Of a stretch of 64,000 nucleotides of DNA, positions 33,640 to 46,199 are shown piece by piece (position 1 is the first letter of the stretch; each line of letters opens with the position of its first letter). Source of the stretch: Steromphala cineraria. Lineage: Eukaryota; Mollusca; Gastropoda; Trochida; Trochidae. Where the stretch lies: contig OU744726.1 in the NCBI GenBank assembly GCA_916613615.1, positions 61,520,987-61,584,986 of the forward strand, in the 5' to 3' direction. The notes under the pieces were generated by a model, which was given only the letters and a program-made list of their open reading frames with translations, was not told the DNA's origin and searched no databases. A program made the translations under genes and the position numbers.

Positions 33640-34700
33640 GTTCTCAAAACGGACACTCAAGCAAGTAACCCCTTTTTGCAAGTCGAGCTTTTTCCGAGCT
33701 AGAAATACTTGCAGACTTCTAACAAATGCATCAACAAACAAGAATTAAATAGTAGCATGGCTCATATAGATCCGCAATCTGCAATTGCAAAATAGCAAAC
33801 ATATTTCCGACAATTAGGAATATCATATGGACACCACACAACGGAAGTATCATTTTCCTAATGTAGTTGTCTATGAAAACAAAGATACAGACACTTCAAT
33901 CATACTTAGTTCAATCACATATTCGAAGGCCATACTTCGTCAAATTAATATTTCGAAGATTGCTTTCGAACTCGATGGAGAGTATCATCTGGCGTACAAA
34001 AAGCAAAACTTTTATTCAGTAAGTGTAGGATGTCATGGTTCCGAAACATTTTCCATTTGGACAAAGTTTAAAGGGGCAGTAGCACGTTTTTTGATAATTT
34101 TATATTTTAAATATTTCACTTATAATTGTAAGTAAATGCTAAATGTATTATATTGACAGTGTCAAAAATCTCATTACACAAGCCAATCACCCATAGTCAG
34201 AGGACAAAGTATGAGGATTCACATAAAATCCATTGGCGGCCATTTTTTTTGAACACCTTTAATTCATTTTGTGTAAGAAAAAGGAGTCGCATGGCTAAAC
34301 TTTACGTTATATAGTCGAATTATTACTGCTTCATTTAGTTTAAATACATTGTCTTTCAATTGGAACCATTAATTTTCATTTTCCTGACATCACCTTATAT
34401 TCCCCCTAAAAACGTGCTACTGCCCCTTTAATCCCAGTTTCATTGATCACAACTCCGTCAAAAACAATATTTTGAAAATGGCTTTCGAACTAGACAAAGA
34501 GTATCAGTAGGTGTGACCACAACCAAACTTACATACACCTAGATGTTACAGTGTCCAAGATAATATGTCCCGATTGCCTATTGTGAATCTAGTCCAAAAC
34601 ATGACGTATCCAGGGAACGAAAAATATAAACATTTTAGATTTTTGAAATTAATCCTAACTCTAGAGGAGGACACGGTTGACAAATATGCAAAATTTGGTT
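33640..34700. repeat. Old dispersed repeat with internal duplicate, split by a MITE
   Basis: Two diverged units share ATTGCTTTCGAACTCGATGG/ATGGCTTTCGAACTAGACAA and AGAGTATCA (about 33960 and 34480). A relative with TCCATCAAGAGTATCATCAG and TAACTCTAGAGAAGGATATG lies at 40900-41370. The family A element at 34068-34431 is inserted between the units. Confidence 0.6.
34068..34431 (-). mobile_element. TTAA MITE family A, copy 7
   Basis: Complete reverse copy with TTAA at 34068-34071 and 34428-34431, and perfect terminal AGGGGCAGTAGCACG / CGTGCTACTGCCCCT. Confidence 0.95.
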
Positions 34701-36424
34701 GTTGTAGAACAACGGGTTTTTGAAATTACCGACTGGGCGGGAGGAACGATATCCTGTTTTATAATTAGAAAACGAAATTGATGTTTTGGTGCCGAAATTC
34801 GCTAGAAGTGGTTCATCTCTATGCTGTTCCATGGTATGAGGGATGCAAGTTTTAGGATAATGCCTGTAACGGGATACGAGCTCAATGCATCGGAGGTTCC
34901 TGCACAGCGGACTGAGTGGAGAGGAAACCGTCGAGAGATGTCGTATCCCGATAGAGGTAAATTTGAAAAAACAATTCCCAAAGCAGATTTTATAAGTTTT
35001 CTAAAACAGAAGCACTTGTGTTCATTAACTTGTTCCTCATAAACAAAACCATTCTTATATCATCATCATTCCTCAAAAATTAAAAGAAATATCTAAAAAA
35101 CGTCCAAACAACAAACACATGGTTGTTCTCAAATAATGATGAAAGTACACAATCAGCGTTCCTGGACATAGAACAAGAGAACATTGTCGTGTGGAAAATG
35201 ACAGGCTATTTCAGTTCACTGTTCATAAATGAGACAATTGAACGACAACATAAACTCAACGGTGCATGTAACAGCAATGTTGCATGAATTACAATTGATG
35301 CAACACACAGTCATCACGTCGCCATGTCTAATCTCCTGTATAGCTTTAACTGATTTATGTTGATATTTGACATTCACGTGATAAATGGAAACACAATAGG
35401 CTACTACGGGTCTCAGAGACAGTTTAGTTTTAATGATATGCTGTTTATATAAAGACACAACATTTTAATATATACAGCCAATTTCTCAAATTATGATGAC
35501 ACTTTTAATGTAAGCATTGTACACGTAATCAATCATTTCATTTCTAAAACTTTCCACCACGTTACAATATCTAGATCTACGTAACATAATAAGATATCAA
35601 AAAACACTTTTCAACGGATTTTAACAGTTGGGGTGGATTATTGGAGGAGTATTTCACTTATTTTCTACCCAATCTTACAAATAATAATTCAAAATATTAT
35701 ATATTTTTTTATGCTGTTTAAGCATTATACATTTGATAAAATGTCTTTCACACCTTGCGAAAAAGACCACTACTCAATTAGATAAAATTTGCAAGTAAAT
35801 GTTCATGGAAAATATATTTCGAAATGTCTACCATAATTCTTTAAAGAGCCAAATACATGTTCTTGCACACGAAAAAAAAATCTTGCACGTTAAGCATGTA
35901 ACTGTGCCCGAGAGCAAGAAATTCGAATCGATTTGACTTTATAGTTGTTGATTGAATTTTGATGCGATATAGTACTCGATGAAAATAATATTTCAATAAT
36001 TGTATTGCACAATCTGTTTGCCATTAGTGTATATTGGTATTGCATAAATATTGCACAGTTCAAAAAACAAAACGCAAAACAATATAAGCTGGGCTTATAC
36101 CAAAACGATAAGGAGACCACTCTATGCGTCTATTGAATCGAATACATAATAGCTAGGAACGTTAAACCAACCTTTGCCAGAACATTCCAAGAAAAGAGTG
36201 AGTTGAGTTATTGTTTTACGCCGCTTGGGCAATATTTCAGCCATTGGCGGCGTGACCAAGAAAAGTACAACAAATATACAAGATATTTTCAAGCAAAATC
36301 GGAGTAACTGCATGTAAAATTTGTCACATGAAGATCGTTTCTTCAACTCCATGGTTCGTAGATGATTTTTTGATGTAATTTTGTTGAATCATTTACATCA
36401 TCTCCATTATATTGAAATATCTAA
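34701..36424. other. No gene recognised
   Basis: Short open frames only (up to 80 codons), without motif or splice support. AT-rich. Confidence 0.35.
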
Positions 36425-36612
36425 AAATTAAACTGATAAAATTTCATGTACATGTTTTTAAGATACGCATGAGGAGATATGAATTTAACTGAATCTGATT
36501 TACTCATAATATCTTACGAAATTTAACTGATAAAATTTCATGTACATGTTTTTAAGATACGCATGAGGGGAAATGAAATAAACTGTATCTGATTTACCAA
36601 TAATGTCTAGTG
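36425..36612. repeat. 94-bp tandem duplication
   Basis: AACTGATAAAATTTCATGTA and TTTTTAAGATACGCATGAGG occur at 36431 and again at 36525, with few differences between the two copies. A second small duplication (about 49 bp, CCTGAAAAG...GGTCAATGAAACGATT) follows at 36937 and 36986. Confidence 0.85.
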
Positions 36613-37820
36613 TAGTTTGGGAAACATTACAGCGGTATTCTGATAGTTTGTTCCCATCTTGTATACTTCTCAAAAAAGGTTAAAAATTTACTGTCTGATA
36701 TGTTCTTTTCATAGAAGAGACATGAATTCAAATTTCTAAGCAGATATTCGGTTGAAATCAATCTGATTAAATTTAGATCAACAGATTTTAGATTTTGTCA
36801 CAACAGTATGACCTAATATAAAACCTGTTGATCTTAATATATTTAGATTGGGTTGAAATAGGTTGGGTATATCCTGACTTTACCAACTGTGTACAAAGCA
36901 TATGCCATATTCCATATCAACGAGTACGACAGTCTCCTGAAAAGAACCAATATATGCTGAAAACAAGGGTCAATGAAACGATTCCTGAAAAGTACCAGTT
37001 TATGCTGATAACGGGTCAATGAAACGATTTGCAACGTCAAAATGAATATAGTCGGATCTTCATGAGGTAATGATGTCTATAAACGTGTCATATGCACATT
37101 CCATGTACAATTAAAACACAAAAATTCCTAAAATTGTGATGCTGATTTCGATTCAAAGTTTGTCTTTGTCTCAGACGTAAGGAAAACGCTCCTGGTTCTT
37201 TCTCCATGAAGAAAAAGAAGATTGACCAGTAACCTCTTTTGATAAGTATATATCTAAAAGCAGTTATCTAATCTGGATTTCGTTTACACAGATGAAGGTT
37301 CACATTTAGTTTATGTGTAGAAAGATATTATTAAATCTTGAACAATAGAGCAAGATATCGAACTGAGACGGGGCATGTAAGAAATAATAAAAATATTTTG
37401 TGGCGCGCCCTTTTTCAGAGTTTAAAACAACTACTCCTTAATTGATCTTCAAATATTTAGGATAATATTGGACAAGGTGAAGACAGGAGCATTGCGTCTT
37501 ACCCATTGACATTGAATGAAAAACCTAAAGACATCGCGATGGTGGCAAAGAACGCAAAGGTAATGACGTGTGAAGTAATGTGAAGTGAAGTGAAGAGGGT
37601 TTAAAAATCAAATGCTCTGGTTCGATGGCTAGTTGGTTTATCAAAACTCAATTAGAAAACTGGCAGAGGTATTAAGCAAACAAATGCCAGAGAACCAAAG
37701 AACCAGAGAAAGGACAATATATAAGATAAAGATATATTTCTGTGATCATTATCAAGGAAAATAGAAGCATGCATGTGTTCACAAAAAATTAAACAAAAGC
37801 ATCTACGTTATCTCAGAAGA

Positions 37821-39101
37821 GAAGGCAGAAGCATTTCTCTGGTACAAGAAGGAAGGCAGAAGCAATTCTCTGGTACAAGGAGGAGATAGAAGCATTTCTC
37901 TGGTACAAGATGGAAGGCAGAAGCATTTCTCTGGTACAAGAAGGAAGGCAGAAGCATTTCTCTGGTACATGAAGGAAGGCAGAAGCATTTCTCTGGTACA
38001 AGAAGGAAAGCAGAAGCATTTCTCTGGTACAAGAAGGAGATAGAAGCATTTCTCTGGTACAAGGTAGGCAGAAGCAATTCTCTGGTACAAGATGGAAGGC
38101 AGAAGCATTTCTCTGGTACAAGAAGGAAGGCAGAAGCAATTCTCTGGTACAAGATGGAAGGCAAAAGCATTTCTCTGGTACAAGAAGGAAGGCAGAAGCA
38201 TTTCTCTGGTACAAGTTAGACAGAAGCATTTCTCTGGTACAAGAAGGAAGACAGATGCAATTCTCTGGTACAAGATGGAAGGCAAAAGCATTTCTCTGCT
38301 ACAAGAAGGAAAGCAAAAACATTTCTCTGCTACAAGAAGGAAAGCAAAAACATTTCTCTGGGACAATATGGAAGGCAGAGGCATTTCTCTGGTACCAGAA
38401 GAAGGCAAAAGCATTTCTCTGGTACAAGAAGGAAGGCAGAAGCATTTCTCTGGTACAAGAAGGAAGGCAGAAGCATTTCTCTGGTACAAGAAGGAAGGCA
38501 GAAGCATTTTTCTGGCACAAGAAGGAAGGCAAAAGCATTTCTCTGGTACAAGAAGGAAGGCAAAAGCATTTCTCTGGTACAAGAAGGAAGCAAAAGCATT
38601 TCTCTGGCGCAAGAAGGAAGGCAAAAGCATTTCTCTGGTACAAGAAGGAAGGCAAAAGCATTTCTCTGGTACAAGAAGGAAGGCAGAAGGAAGGCAAAAG
38701 CATTTCTCTGGTACAAGAAGGAAGGCAGAAGCATTTCTCTGGTACAAGATGGAAGGCAAAAGCATTTCTCTGGTACAAGAAGGAAGGCAAAAGCATTTCT
38801 CTGGCACAAGAAGGAAGGCAAAAGCATTTCTCTGGTACAAGAAGGAAGGCAGAAGCATTTCTCTGGTACAAGAAGGGAGATAAAAGCATTTCTCTGGTAC
38901 AAGAAGGAAGGCAAAAGCATTTCTCGGGTACAAGAAGGAAGGCAGAAGCATTTCTCTGGTACAAGATGGAAGGCAAAAGCATTTCTCTGGTACAAGAAGG
39001 AAGGCAAAAGCATTTCTCTGGCACAAGAAGGAAGGCAAAAGCATTTCTCTGGTACAAGAAGGAAGGCAGAAGCATTTCTCTGGTACAAGAAGGGAGATAA
39101 A
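37821..39101. repeat. 30-bp satellite array, about 42 units, lacking stops in all frames
   Basis: The unit GGCAGAAGCATTTCTCTGGT plus ACAAGAAGGA is repeated head to tail. Small variants (AGA/AAA, GAAGG/GATGG) and a few indels shift phase. Because 30 is divisible by three and the unit has no stop codon in any of the six frames, open frames of 250-410 codons appear on both strands (for example 37803-39044 minus and 38255-39100 plus). Indels switch one peptide to another without stops. No splice context or plausible start supports coding, so I treat it as a satellite. Confidence 0.92.
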
Positions 39102-39511
39102 AGTTCATCCGGTTTTGATCATTCATTGACAATTATCATTTTCAGTTTTCTGCACAAGCATCTGAAAATGCTGCCTTGACGAGGCAGTTCTTTGGTAAAA
39201 CTTTTCATTGCAACTAGTTTCATGTTCAAGTACTACAAACATGCTCATCATTTTTCAACAAGATACACAATGTTGATAATATTTTGTGTTGAATAACATA
39301 AAATGTTGATAGTTCATGATAATGTTTATAATTTTAAAAAAAGAATTAATTGAACTTTGAACTGATTTCAGTTTTATTTGAAGTTTTTATCAATACTTAT
39401 GCAACACTTAAATAATGAACTTCTAAAAATTAATTAAATTGAAATACATACAAAATGATATGAATTAGTAACTTGAGTAATTGTCTTCTATCATTAATTT
39501 CATTTATAAAC
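39102..39511. other. No gene recognised
   Basis: AT-rich sequence between the satellite and a truncated MITE. Confidence 0.35.
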
Positions 39512-39637
39512 ATCATATATTTGAATTATTACTGCTACATTTAGTTTAAATACATGGTCTTTCAATTGGAACCATTAATTTTCATTTTCCAGACATCACC
39601 TTATATTCCCCCTAAAAACGTGCTACTGCCCCTTTAA
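39512..39637 (-). mobile_element. TTAA MITE family A, truncated copy 8
   Basis: Only the terminal third remains, from ATATTTGAATTATTACTGCT to CGTGCTACTGCCCCT-TTAA (39634-39637). The opposite end is missing. Confidence 0.88.
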
Positions 39638-40899
39638 AATACATTTGCTTGACAAAAGACAGGCCCTTTCTATAGAGGGTGGATGGAATCACCATTTACC
39701 CAAGATATTGTCCGCTAAAGAGCTTTCTGAATCAGTTGTTGTCCTACAATATTAATTTGATAGTCGGTGGCAAGATTTCATAGTCTTTTATCATTTTGTC
39801 TAACATAATACAACAAATTTACATTTGACATCGATTCATAAATCCAAAGTAACAATCTGTTAAAAAAAATACAAAAATATCTATTAAAAAAATTAAGGTA
39901 TTTAAAAGCAATTGGGTGGTGAAAACACCCAACAAAAATAAACCGTTAATACATTATTTAGCATCTGGCACAAATCATGTTGAGAAAATTATGAAAAACA
40001 CTTTATTTAATGAATAGCAAAAAATATATAAAAAACGACTCAAAGAGTAATCATAAAATCAAAATAGAAATTATCAAAAACCATCACAAAAGCATTCGTT
40101 GTGCCTCCAAGTTGATGAAAGCAAAAAATTCAAAGCATAAATTTTTTTTCTAAAGTTTATACAATATATTGGAAGAAACATTTTTCAACACGTTTGAACC
40201 CGTTTCAGTAAATACTGTTAATGTCAACAGCAGCTAAAAAAATATCAATCAATTCTGGTAAACAAAATAATACATCTGATATATTCAACGATTACCGGTT
40301 GTTTATTAATCATCACAATCTTAACTACATTACTGGTCTGGAAGATCATACTTATATATGATTGATTAATCATTTCCTGTACATTTGCTCTCCTTTACAA
40401 CATAATATCTAGAACACTATCAAAGCAAAACAAGTTTTAAGAAACAATTAACTATCGGTTCCCTTAGTTCCTGCCAAAAGATATCATATTTTCATTGTTT
40501 TTACTATAACTCATAAGATTGTTTAATATGAAAATTACTATCCAAGGTAATATGTCATGTAACTTTTATAAAACGATTTTGTGTACTTTCATAGCCAGAG
40601 CAAGATTATATACTTATTTGCACAATTTCATTTGAACTCATATGACACACTCCCAAGATTTCTTTATCAACGATATTACTTTGTTTGAAACATAAAAATA
40701 ATGCCAGCTTCTCTTGCAATAGCCTACTAGTAATTAAAATGGTCCCATGTCATTACGGATTACAATATTTGGTAATTCACTCTGAAATAATTGTTACTAA
40801 CAAAGTGGTATATGCACATGTATTCATATGGAAACTATGCACCTTATAATGTTTCACCTTATGGATAATAAAGGCAGATAACTGAAAGGTACTTGAACA
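39638..40899. other. No gene recognised
   Basis: Very AT-rich, with short A runs. No exon or repeat copy supported. Confidence 0.35.
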
Positions 40900-41380
40900 C
40901 AAGATTTCAACTCTCTAGAGTTCTTGCAAAGACAGAAAAAAGTGAGCATGGCTCATCTGGATCATAAGACAATGATAAACATAATTTCTGAAACAGATTT
41001 CAAACTTAATAATAGGAATATTGAAAAACCGTTACTGGAAAATTTCAAAATAATATTCTATTCACCTATGGTAATAGTATCTGGGAAAATTTGTTATCAT
41101 TTGAGCATCATGCAGACCAGTTAAATAAATGCTCTTTGTTCAAATGCAAAATCAAGGGCTATTAGTTTGTCCAAAAATGATATTTCAAAAGTGCTTCAGA
41201 ACTCCATCAAGAGTATCATCAGGTGAACCAATAACGTTTACTCATCTAGATGATAACTTGTTCCCTATTGTACCAAACAGTGACATTTGCAAAAATGACA
41301 AAACATAAAATCCAGAAAAATTTCATTTGCCTTAACTCTAGAGAAGGATATGGCTAACAAATGTGAAGTGGCCTAGATCT
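40900..41380. repeat. Diverged copy of the 33640-34700 repeat
   Basis: It shares ATGGCTCAT, GAACTCCATCAAGAGTATCA and AACTCTAGAGAAGGA...ACAAATG motifs with the copy at 33.6-34.7 kb. Boundaries are approximate. Confidence 0.5.
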
Positions 41381-41500
41381 AATGATAATTTTAGATAATT
41401 GACCTTGATGAAAGGCATGGCATGATGTACATGTAAGGTCAAACTGAAATTTTCGTTTTATTTCTATACACTCACTATGAAGTAAGCAGGGGTATATATT

Positions 41501-41918
41501 AGTCTGATTAAAATTGGCCTAGTTCCGATGAATTAAAGTTTTAAATATTACCTGTATTGAGAATCAAACTTGTTATTTCGATAGCTTCCTCTCCACTCGG
41601 TCTGACCGCAGCCCTGTAGGTCGCATGTTTGGACATAAACTCAGCTAACCAATCACAGGCCGACGGCAAAAGCCTTTGTTTTAAGCTAGGGGCAAGTAAC
41701 TCCTGTTTACCATGCATCGAAAATGATCACCGCTTGCGGTCTTATAAGCGAGACGATGTGATTGGTCAACTTATAACTGGATTTTCGCTGCACTTTACTG
41801 GTGTAAAACATACGAGGTACGGGGGTGCAGTCAGACCTAGTGTAGAGGATTTTAAATCTCCGTAGAGTTGATATTTTGAATATTTTATTCCTCGGAACTA
41901 GGCCGACTTAAATCAGAC
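41501..41918. mobile_element. TIR element family F, copy 2
   Basis: Ends AGTCTGATTAAAATTGGCCT and CTAGGCCGACTTAAATCAGAC. It is alignable over its length with 13848-14267. A 78-codon open frame inside (41629-41865) is not conserved in the other copy. Confidence 0.87.
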
Positions 41919-43096
41919 AGGGTAGAAAATATAAAGGACAAAATGTTCCCATGATGAAAGGACACAGGACACTAGTGGCTCCCTTGACAATAGATTACCA
42001 AGTTGAAGCTCAAAATAATTAGAATTTCCTTGATTTCATAAAGAATAAAAACAAATTCCTTTATCAATAAAAAAGTTGAGAGTTGTTATCTCATCAACAA
42101 TGCTAACGAGCAGACTGAAGCGGGCAGACATAATATCATGAAATATTAAAAATCAGTAATCATAAACCTGAATATTCATAATATTTTGCTAATAATACCA
42201 TTGAATCATTTACTTTTTTGACTACTTTGTCCAATGAAAAAAACCAAAAGGACATTCAGCTAAACATTCATCCCAAACCATTGCAAAATAACTTTCTTTT
42301 GCACAAAATTGAAAAGAAGATTGTCAACTATCATCCCCAATTCAATATTCTGAAAAAAGACTAGAAAAAACATCCAATTTTATTTGTATCAATATTAGAA
42401 TTCCAAATAATCATTAAACACATTAAAACAATTTGCTAGAAACATCTACTGTTATATAGAAACATATAGGATATATTTGAGCTCAGTAAAGTCTTGAAAG
42501 CCTACCTTTCTTAACATGTCCTATTTTTAACATGGATAACAAACAACTAAAATTTTCAGAAATCAAAAAGCAAGAGCCAAAAATAATTGTCAAGAAAATA
42601 AATTAAACATTTTAAAGTACTGTATCACTGAAGTTCAATTTCAGATTTTTCTTTTAGAATAAAGTGATCTCAGAAAAGGGAAAATCCGTGTTCAGGGATT
42701 GATTTAGTGACGCTTAAAGAGATTTCACCAGATGCAAGTTGACAGGTTACGATGGTTGCATTTTTCAAAAATTGGTTTCACTTACCATTCATATTTCATT
42801 TTGGATAATTTCATCCTCTTTATTAGATGTCTCTATAGGGACAGTCCTATCAGGATATTTTTGTTGAAACTAAATTCGCTTGTGCGTTTTTGTTTATCAA
42901 CTTTAAAAAAAAATTTGATATCCCCTTGTGTCAACTTGGATGTGTTATAATCATGTACAAACAGCAGCATATGCAAAAACTGAAATGTCCCTTTGAATTT
43001 CATTTCCACAATAAATACCGCGATTGACTGTCCCTTTAAGACTTACAAATGTTAATTTCTAATATGAAATACTGTAGTCGACCACAAGCGCCCAGC
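41919..43096. other. No gene recognised
   Basis: AT-rich. A 72-codon open frame at 42732-42950 has no supporting motif. Confidence 0.35.
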
Positions 43097-43388
43097 GTAT
43101 CATTTTGATAGTGTCAAAATTTTATTACACAAACCTATCATCCATAGTCAAAAAATAAATTGTATAGAATCACATAAAGTCAATTTGTGGCCATTTTTGT
43201 GTTGAAAACCTTTTAATTCATTTAGTGTAAAGAAAAGCAATCACATGGCAACTTAACATTTTATTTTTGACGCATTTCTGCTTCATTTAGTTTGAATACA
43301 TGGTCTTTCATTTGGAACGATATATTTCATTTTCCGGAAATCACCTTATAAAAAAAACAAAAAACAACCCGTGTTACTTCTCCTATAA
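43097..43388 (-). mobile_element. TTAA MITE family A, decayed copy 9
   Basis: It follows the reverse family A order (GATAGTGTCAAAATTTTATT, CATCCATAGTC, TTGTGGCCATTTTTGTG, CTTTCATTTGGAACGA). It has many substitutions, and the last end is recognisable only as CGTGTTACTTCTCCT. The left terminus is gone. It is older than the other copies. Confidence 0.75.
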
Positions 43389-43436
43389 TGTGCGTTGAAT
43401 TTAATATTTTAGTACCGATGGTACATGGGCGGTTAT

Positions 43437-43503
43437 ATGACCTTATTATTAAACCCTTAGGGGGCGCTTATTGGAGCAGGGCGCTTATTAGGTGAAATAC
43501 GGT
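43437..43503. repeat. Short GGCGCTTATT repeat
   Basis: GGGGGCGCTTATTGGAGCAG and GGCGCTTATTAGGTGAAATA are followed by CGGTAAC. It is related to the element at 22096-22303. Confidence 0.5.
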
Positions 43504-43599
43504 AACTGTATTAGATGAAGTATCAGCAGCACACCAGGTACCATTGCATGAATGTCAGAAATTTCTCCAGTACTTTTATCACCACAAGTATTCCCTGTT

Positions 43600-43965
43600 T
43601 TAAAGGGACAGTAGCACGTTTTTAGGGGGAATATAAGATTAAGTCAGAAAAATGAAAATAAATTGTTCCAATTGAAAGACAATGTATTTAAACTAAATGG
43701 AGCAGTACTAATTCAAATATATATAATGTAAAGTTTAGCCATGCGATTCCTTTTTCTTACAGAAAATGAATTAAAGGTGTTCACACAAAATGGCCGCCAA
43801 TGGATTTTATGTGAATCTTCATACTTTGTCCTCTGACTATGGATGATTGGTTTGTGTAATTAGATTTATGACACTAACAAAATAATACATTTAGCATTAA
43901 CTTACAATTATCAGTGAAAATGATAAAATATAAAATTATCAAAAATCGTGCTACTGCCCCTTTTA
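43600..43965 (+). mobile_element. TTAA MITE family A, copy 10
   Basis: Complete forward copy. TTAA at 43600-43603 and TTTA (mutated) at 43962-43965. Ends are AGGGACAGTAGCACG and CGTGCTACTGCCCCT. Confidence 0.93.
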
Positions 43966-45551
43966 TGAAGTAGCCTGTTTGCAATTCTTGACAAATCATT
44001 ATTGTAACTGTCATATTTAATTTTCAGTTGAAAACTTGCTTGCTTTTCTGCAGATAACAGGTCAGCATTTTTTTCCCAGATTATGATAGATAAATCATAT
44101 GCTGATGAGATTTTAGAAAAAAATCTCAAATCAAAATGTGAAAATCAAAATATTTTGTAAGCTTTCCAATTGGGATTATAACTTCTTGTACCAAAGAACG
44201 CAAAAATCGTAAAGCTGAAAAATTTGAAATTTAAAAAAAAGATCATGACTAAATGTAACGTTAAGAATTAAGAAAATGTGAGCAAAAAATATTTCAAAAG
44301 GAAAAAAGCCTTTAAGATACCTGCAAGATGTCTGGGAAAGCACTGATAATGGTGAATATTGCTTCTTTAAAGGTCCAGCATTTGAACAGGTTTTTTGCAG
44401 GTTTTTGATAGAAGCATATTATCTAAATTTTTTGGAAGTCTATTTTAATGACCTCTTTAAGGTATTCAGTTTAAAGAATTAAACAGAACCGTTAACTATA
44501 AAGACCTAAATGAGGACTCATTTTGTAATTGCTTCGATTATTGCTTTATTGAAATTGAGATGATATTTTGATAGTTCGAAGAATGAGCAGCGTCGAAATT
44601 GGAAATGGTCTCTTAAAAGACAATAGATGACACCGAAATGATAAATTACCCAAGAAATTTGCCATAAAACAAGGAAGTTGTAATGTTTGATTACAAATAA
44701 ATTTTGTGATTTAAACTCAAGTCGATTTCCTAAGATCACAGTCTGATAATAAGTCAATATTTTTCAAAAGAAATACTATCATACAATTATCATTTTCCAA
44801 CATTATTAAAATGGATGTAATGATATGCAATTAAAAGTGAAGGACTATATTCAATTACATATTTCAAACACTTATATTTCTGTAAAATATATCAATTCTT
44901 GTGTTCATTGACTGTTATTCTGAAAACATTTCATTAAAATAGTCATAAAAATATTAAATTTGTCACCTAAAATATAAGAGGCTGGAACTTTAAAACTTTC
45001 AACATTTCAATCGTCAGAATTTTGTACATTACCCAAATTGTTTGATGTTAAGAACGATATTGCTTAATGCTAAATAATTAGAATAAATAATTAAACTTAA
45101 TTATATCTTACTACTATTTCTTACTCTTTATAATCCTAGAGATGTCGAATATCCCTAAAAAGAAATAAATTTCAATTCAAAATATTTAATGTTGCATATT
45201 TTATTAACCAAACAGGGTTTCCATATCTAAAATACAATAGCTTTGCAGGTAAAAAGATATTTTTGAATTTCAAAAAATTCTAGAAAAGTATCCCAGTGAT
45301 GATTTTGAAAGTAGAATTCATGGAATGCAAATTTTAATTTGGAATGAACAAATCCAATCTTCATTTTCTCATTACTTCAGCCAACAATAACAATAACACT
45401 TCATCAACCTGTCACATGTCACAATAATTAAAAAAGAGAAAACACTTTTTAACAATTTGCTTAAAATATAGCAAGCACCATACTTGTTATCAATGTTAAC
45501 AATATGGCAGAAAAATGTGGTCGTTGATAGAAAAACAGAAATTTGGCAGTC
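43966..45551. other. No gene recognised; 3' flank of SAMTOR
   Basis: AT-rich sequence without supported exons. It runs up to the likely SAMTOR polyadenylation site. Confidence 0.35.
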
Positions 45552-45557
45552 TTTATT
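45552..45557 (-). terminator. Candidate polyadenylation signal of SAMTOR
   Basis: AATAAA on the minus strand, 67 nt downstream of the SAMTOR stop codon, in a typical position if the 3' UTR is short. Confidence 0.45.
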
Positions 45558-45623
45558 CATTCACCCCTTAGACCTATAAAAAGGAATGTCAAGAAATTTG
45601 TCACTGGTTTCTTAGGGCTCAAG

Positions 45624-46199
45624 TTAACAATCTTCGTCTTCAGAGGACAAGAGAGGTAACTCTTGCAGAGCCGACTGTCGAAATAAATCCTCGTCTTCTA
45701 CTGTGAATGGCAAGGACGGACTGAAAAGACTATTCTCGAAACCCGTGTTGCTGAAATCTTGAGGAATATACAACATGTCCGGAGATACATCTCCAACCAA
45801 ACAACTCTCACTCTCCATAGCTTCAATCTTCATGAAAGCCATACAGTGAATATGATCCAGCTTTATATACCTCCATCGTTGAAATCCCATCGATTCAATC
45901 GCAATCCTCCAACTTTTGATCATAGGTGCGTTCCTATGCTGTTGGTGTGAGTCCGGGGTGACTATTAGGAGGAGTCCATTTACCATTAAGAGGCTATGGG
46001 CCTTTTGACAGCAGCACCACCGCTGGTAGGCGGAAGGCAGGTACTCTAGAAGCAGCGAGAATACAACCACGTGGAAGATTTGACGTGGTAGACGCTCGAT
46101 CGGATCCTTAAGGTTGTGCACGTAAGTATCAAGAGTGTCAGCTGCGACCTGCAGAGGATCGGTGGTTTCAAGGTGAAGGAAGTCACAGCGATAAACACT
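45624..46199 (-). CDS. BMT2: BMT2 coding exon 4 (residues 182-372)
   Basis: The exon begins [20 protein letters not shown], directly matching human SVYKCDFLNLQ. It carries the methyltransferase core strands [10 protein letters not shown] and [10 protein letters not shown], a helix [16 protein letters not shown], and an acidic end. Acceptor TTATTCCAG|AGT, phase 0. Stop TAA at 45626-45624. Confidence 0.95.
   Translation of the reverse strand, partial: SVYRCDFLHLETTDPLQVAADTLDTYVHNLKDPIERLPRQIFHVVVFSLLLEYLPSAYQRWCCCQKAHSLLMVNGLLLIVTPDSHQQHRNAPMIKSWRIAIESMGFQRWRYIKLDHIHCMAFMKIEAMESESCLVGDVSPDMLYIPQDFSNTGFENSLFSPSLPFTVEDEDLFRQSALQELPLLSSEDEDC

Noticed and set aside
37803..39132. Open frames of 250-413 codons on both strands
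   Set aside because: They are produced by the stop-free 30-bp satellite unit. Frames on both strands cannot all be genes, peptides are pure repeats that switch frame at indels, and there is no splice or start context.
41629..41865. 78-codon frame
   Set aside because: It is inside TIR element family F copy 2, and the corresponding part of copy 1 is not open in the same way.
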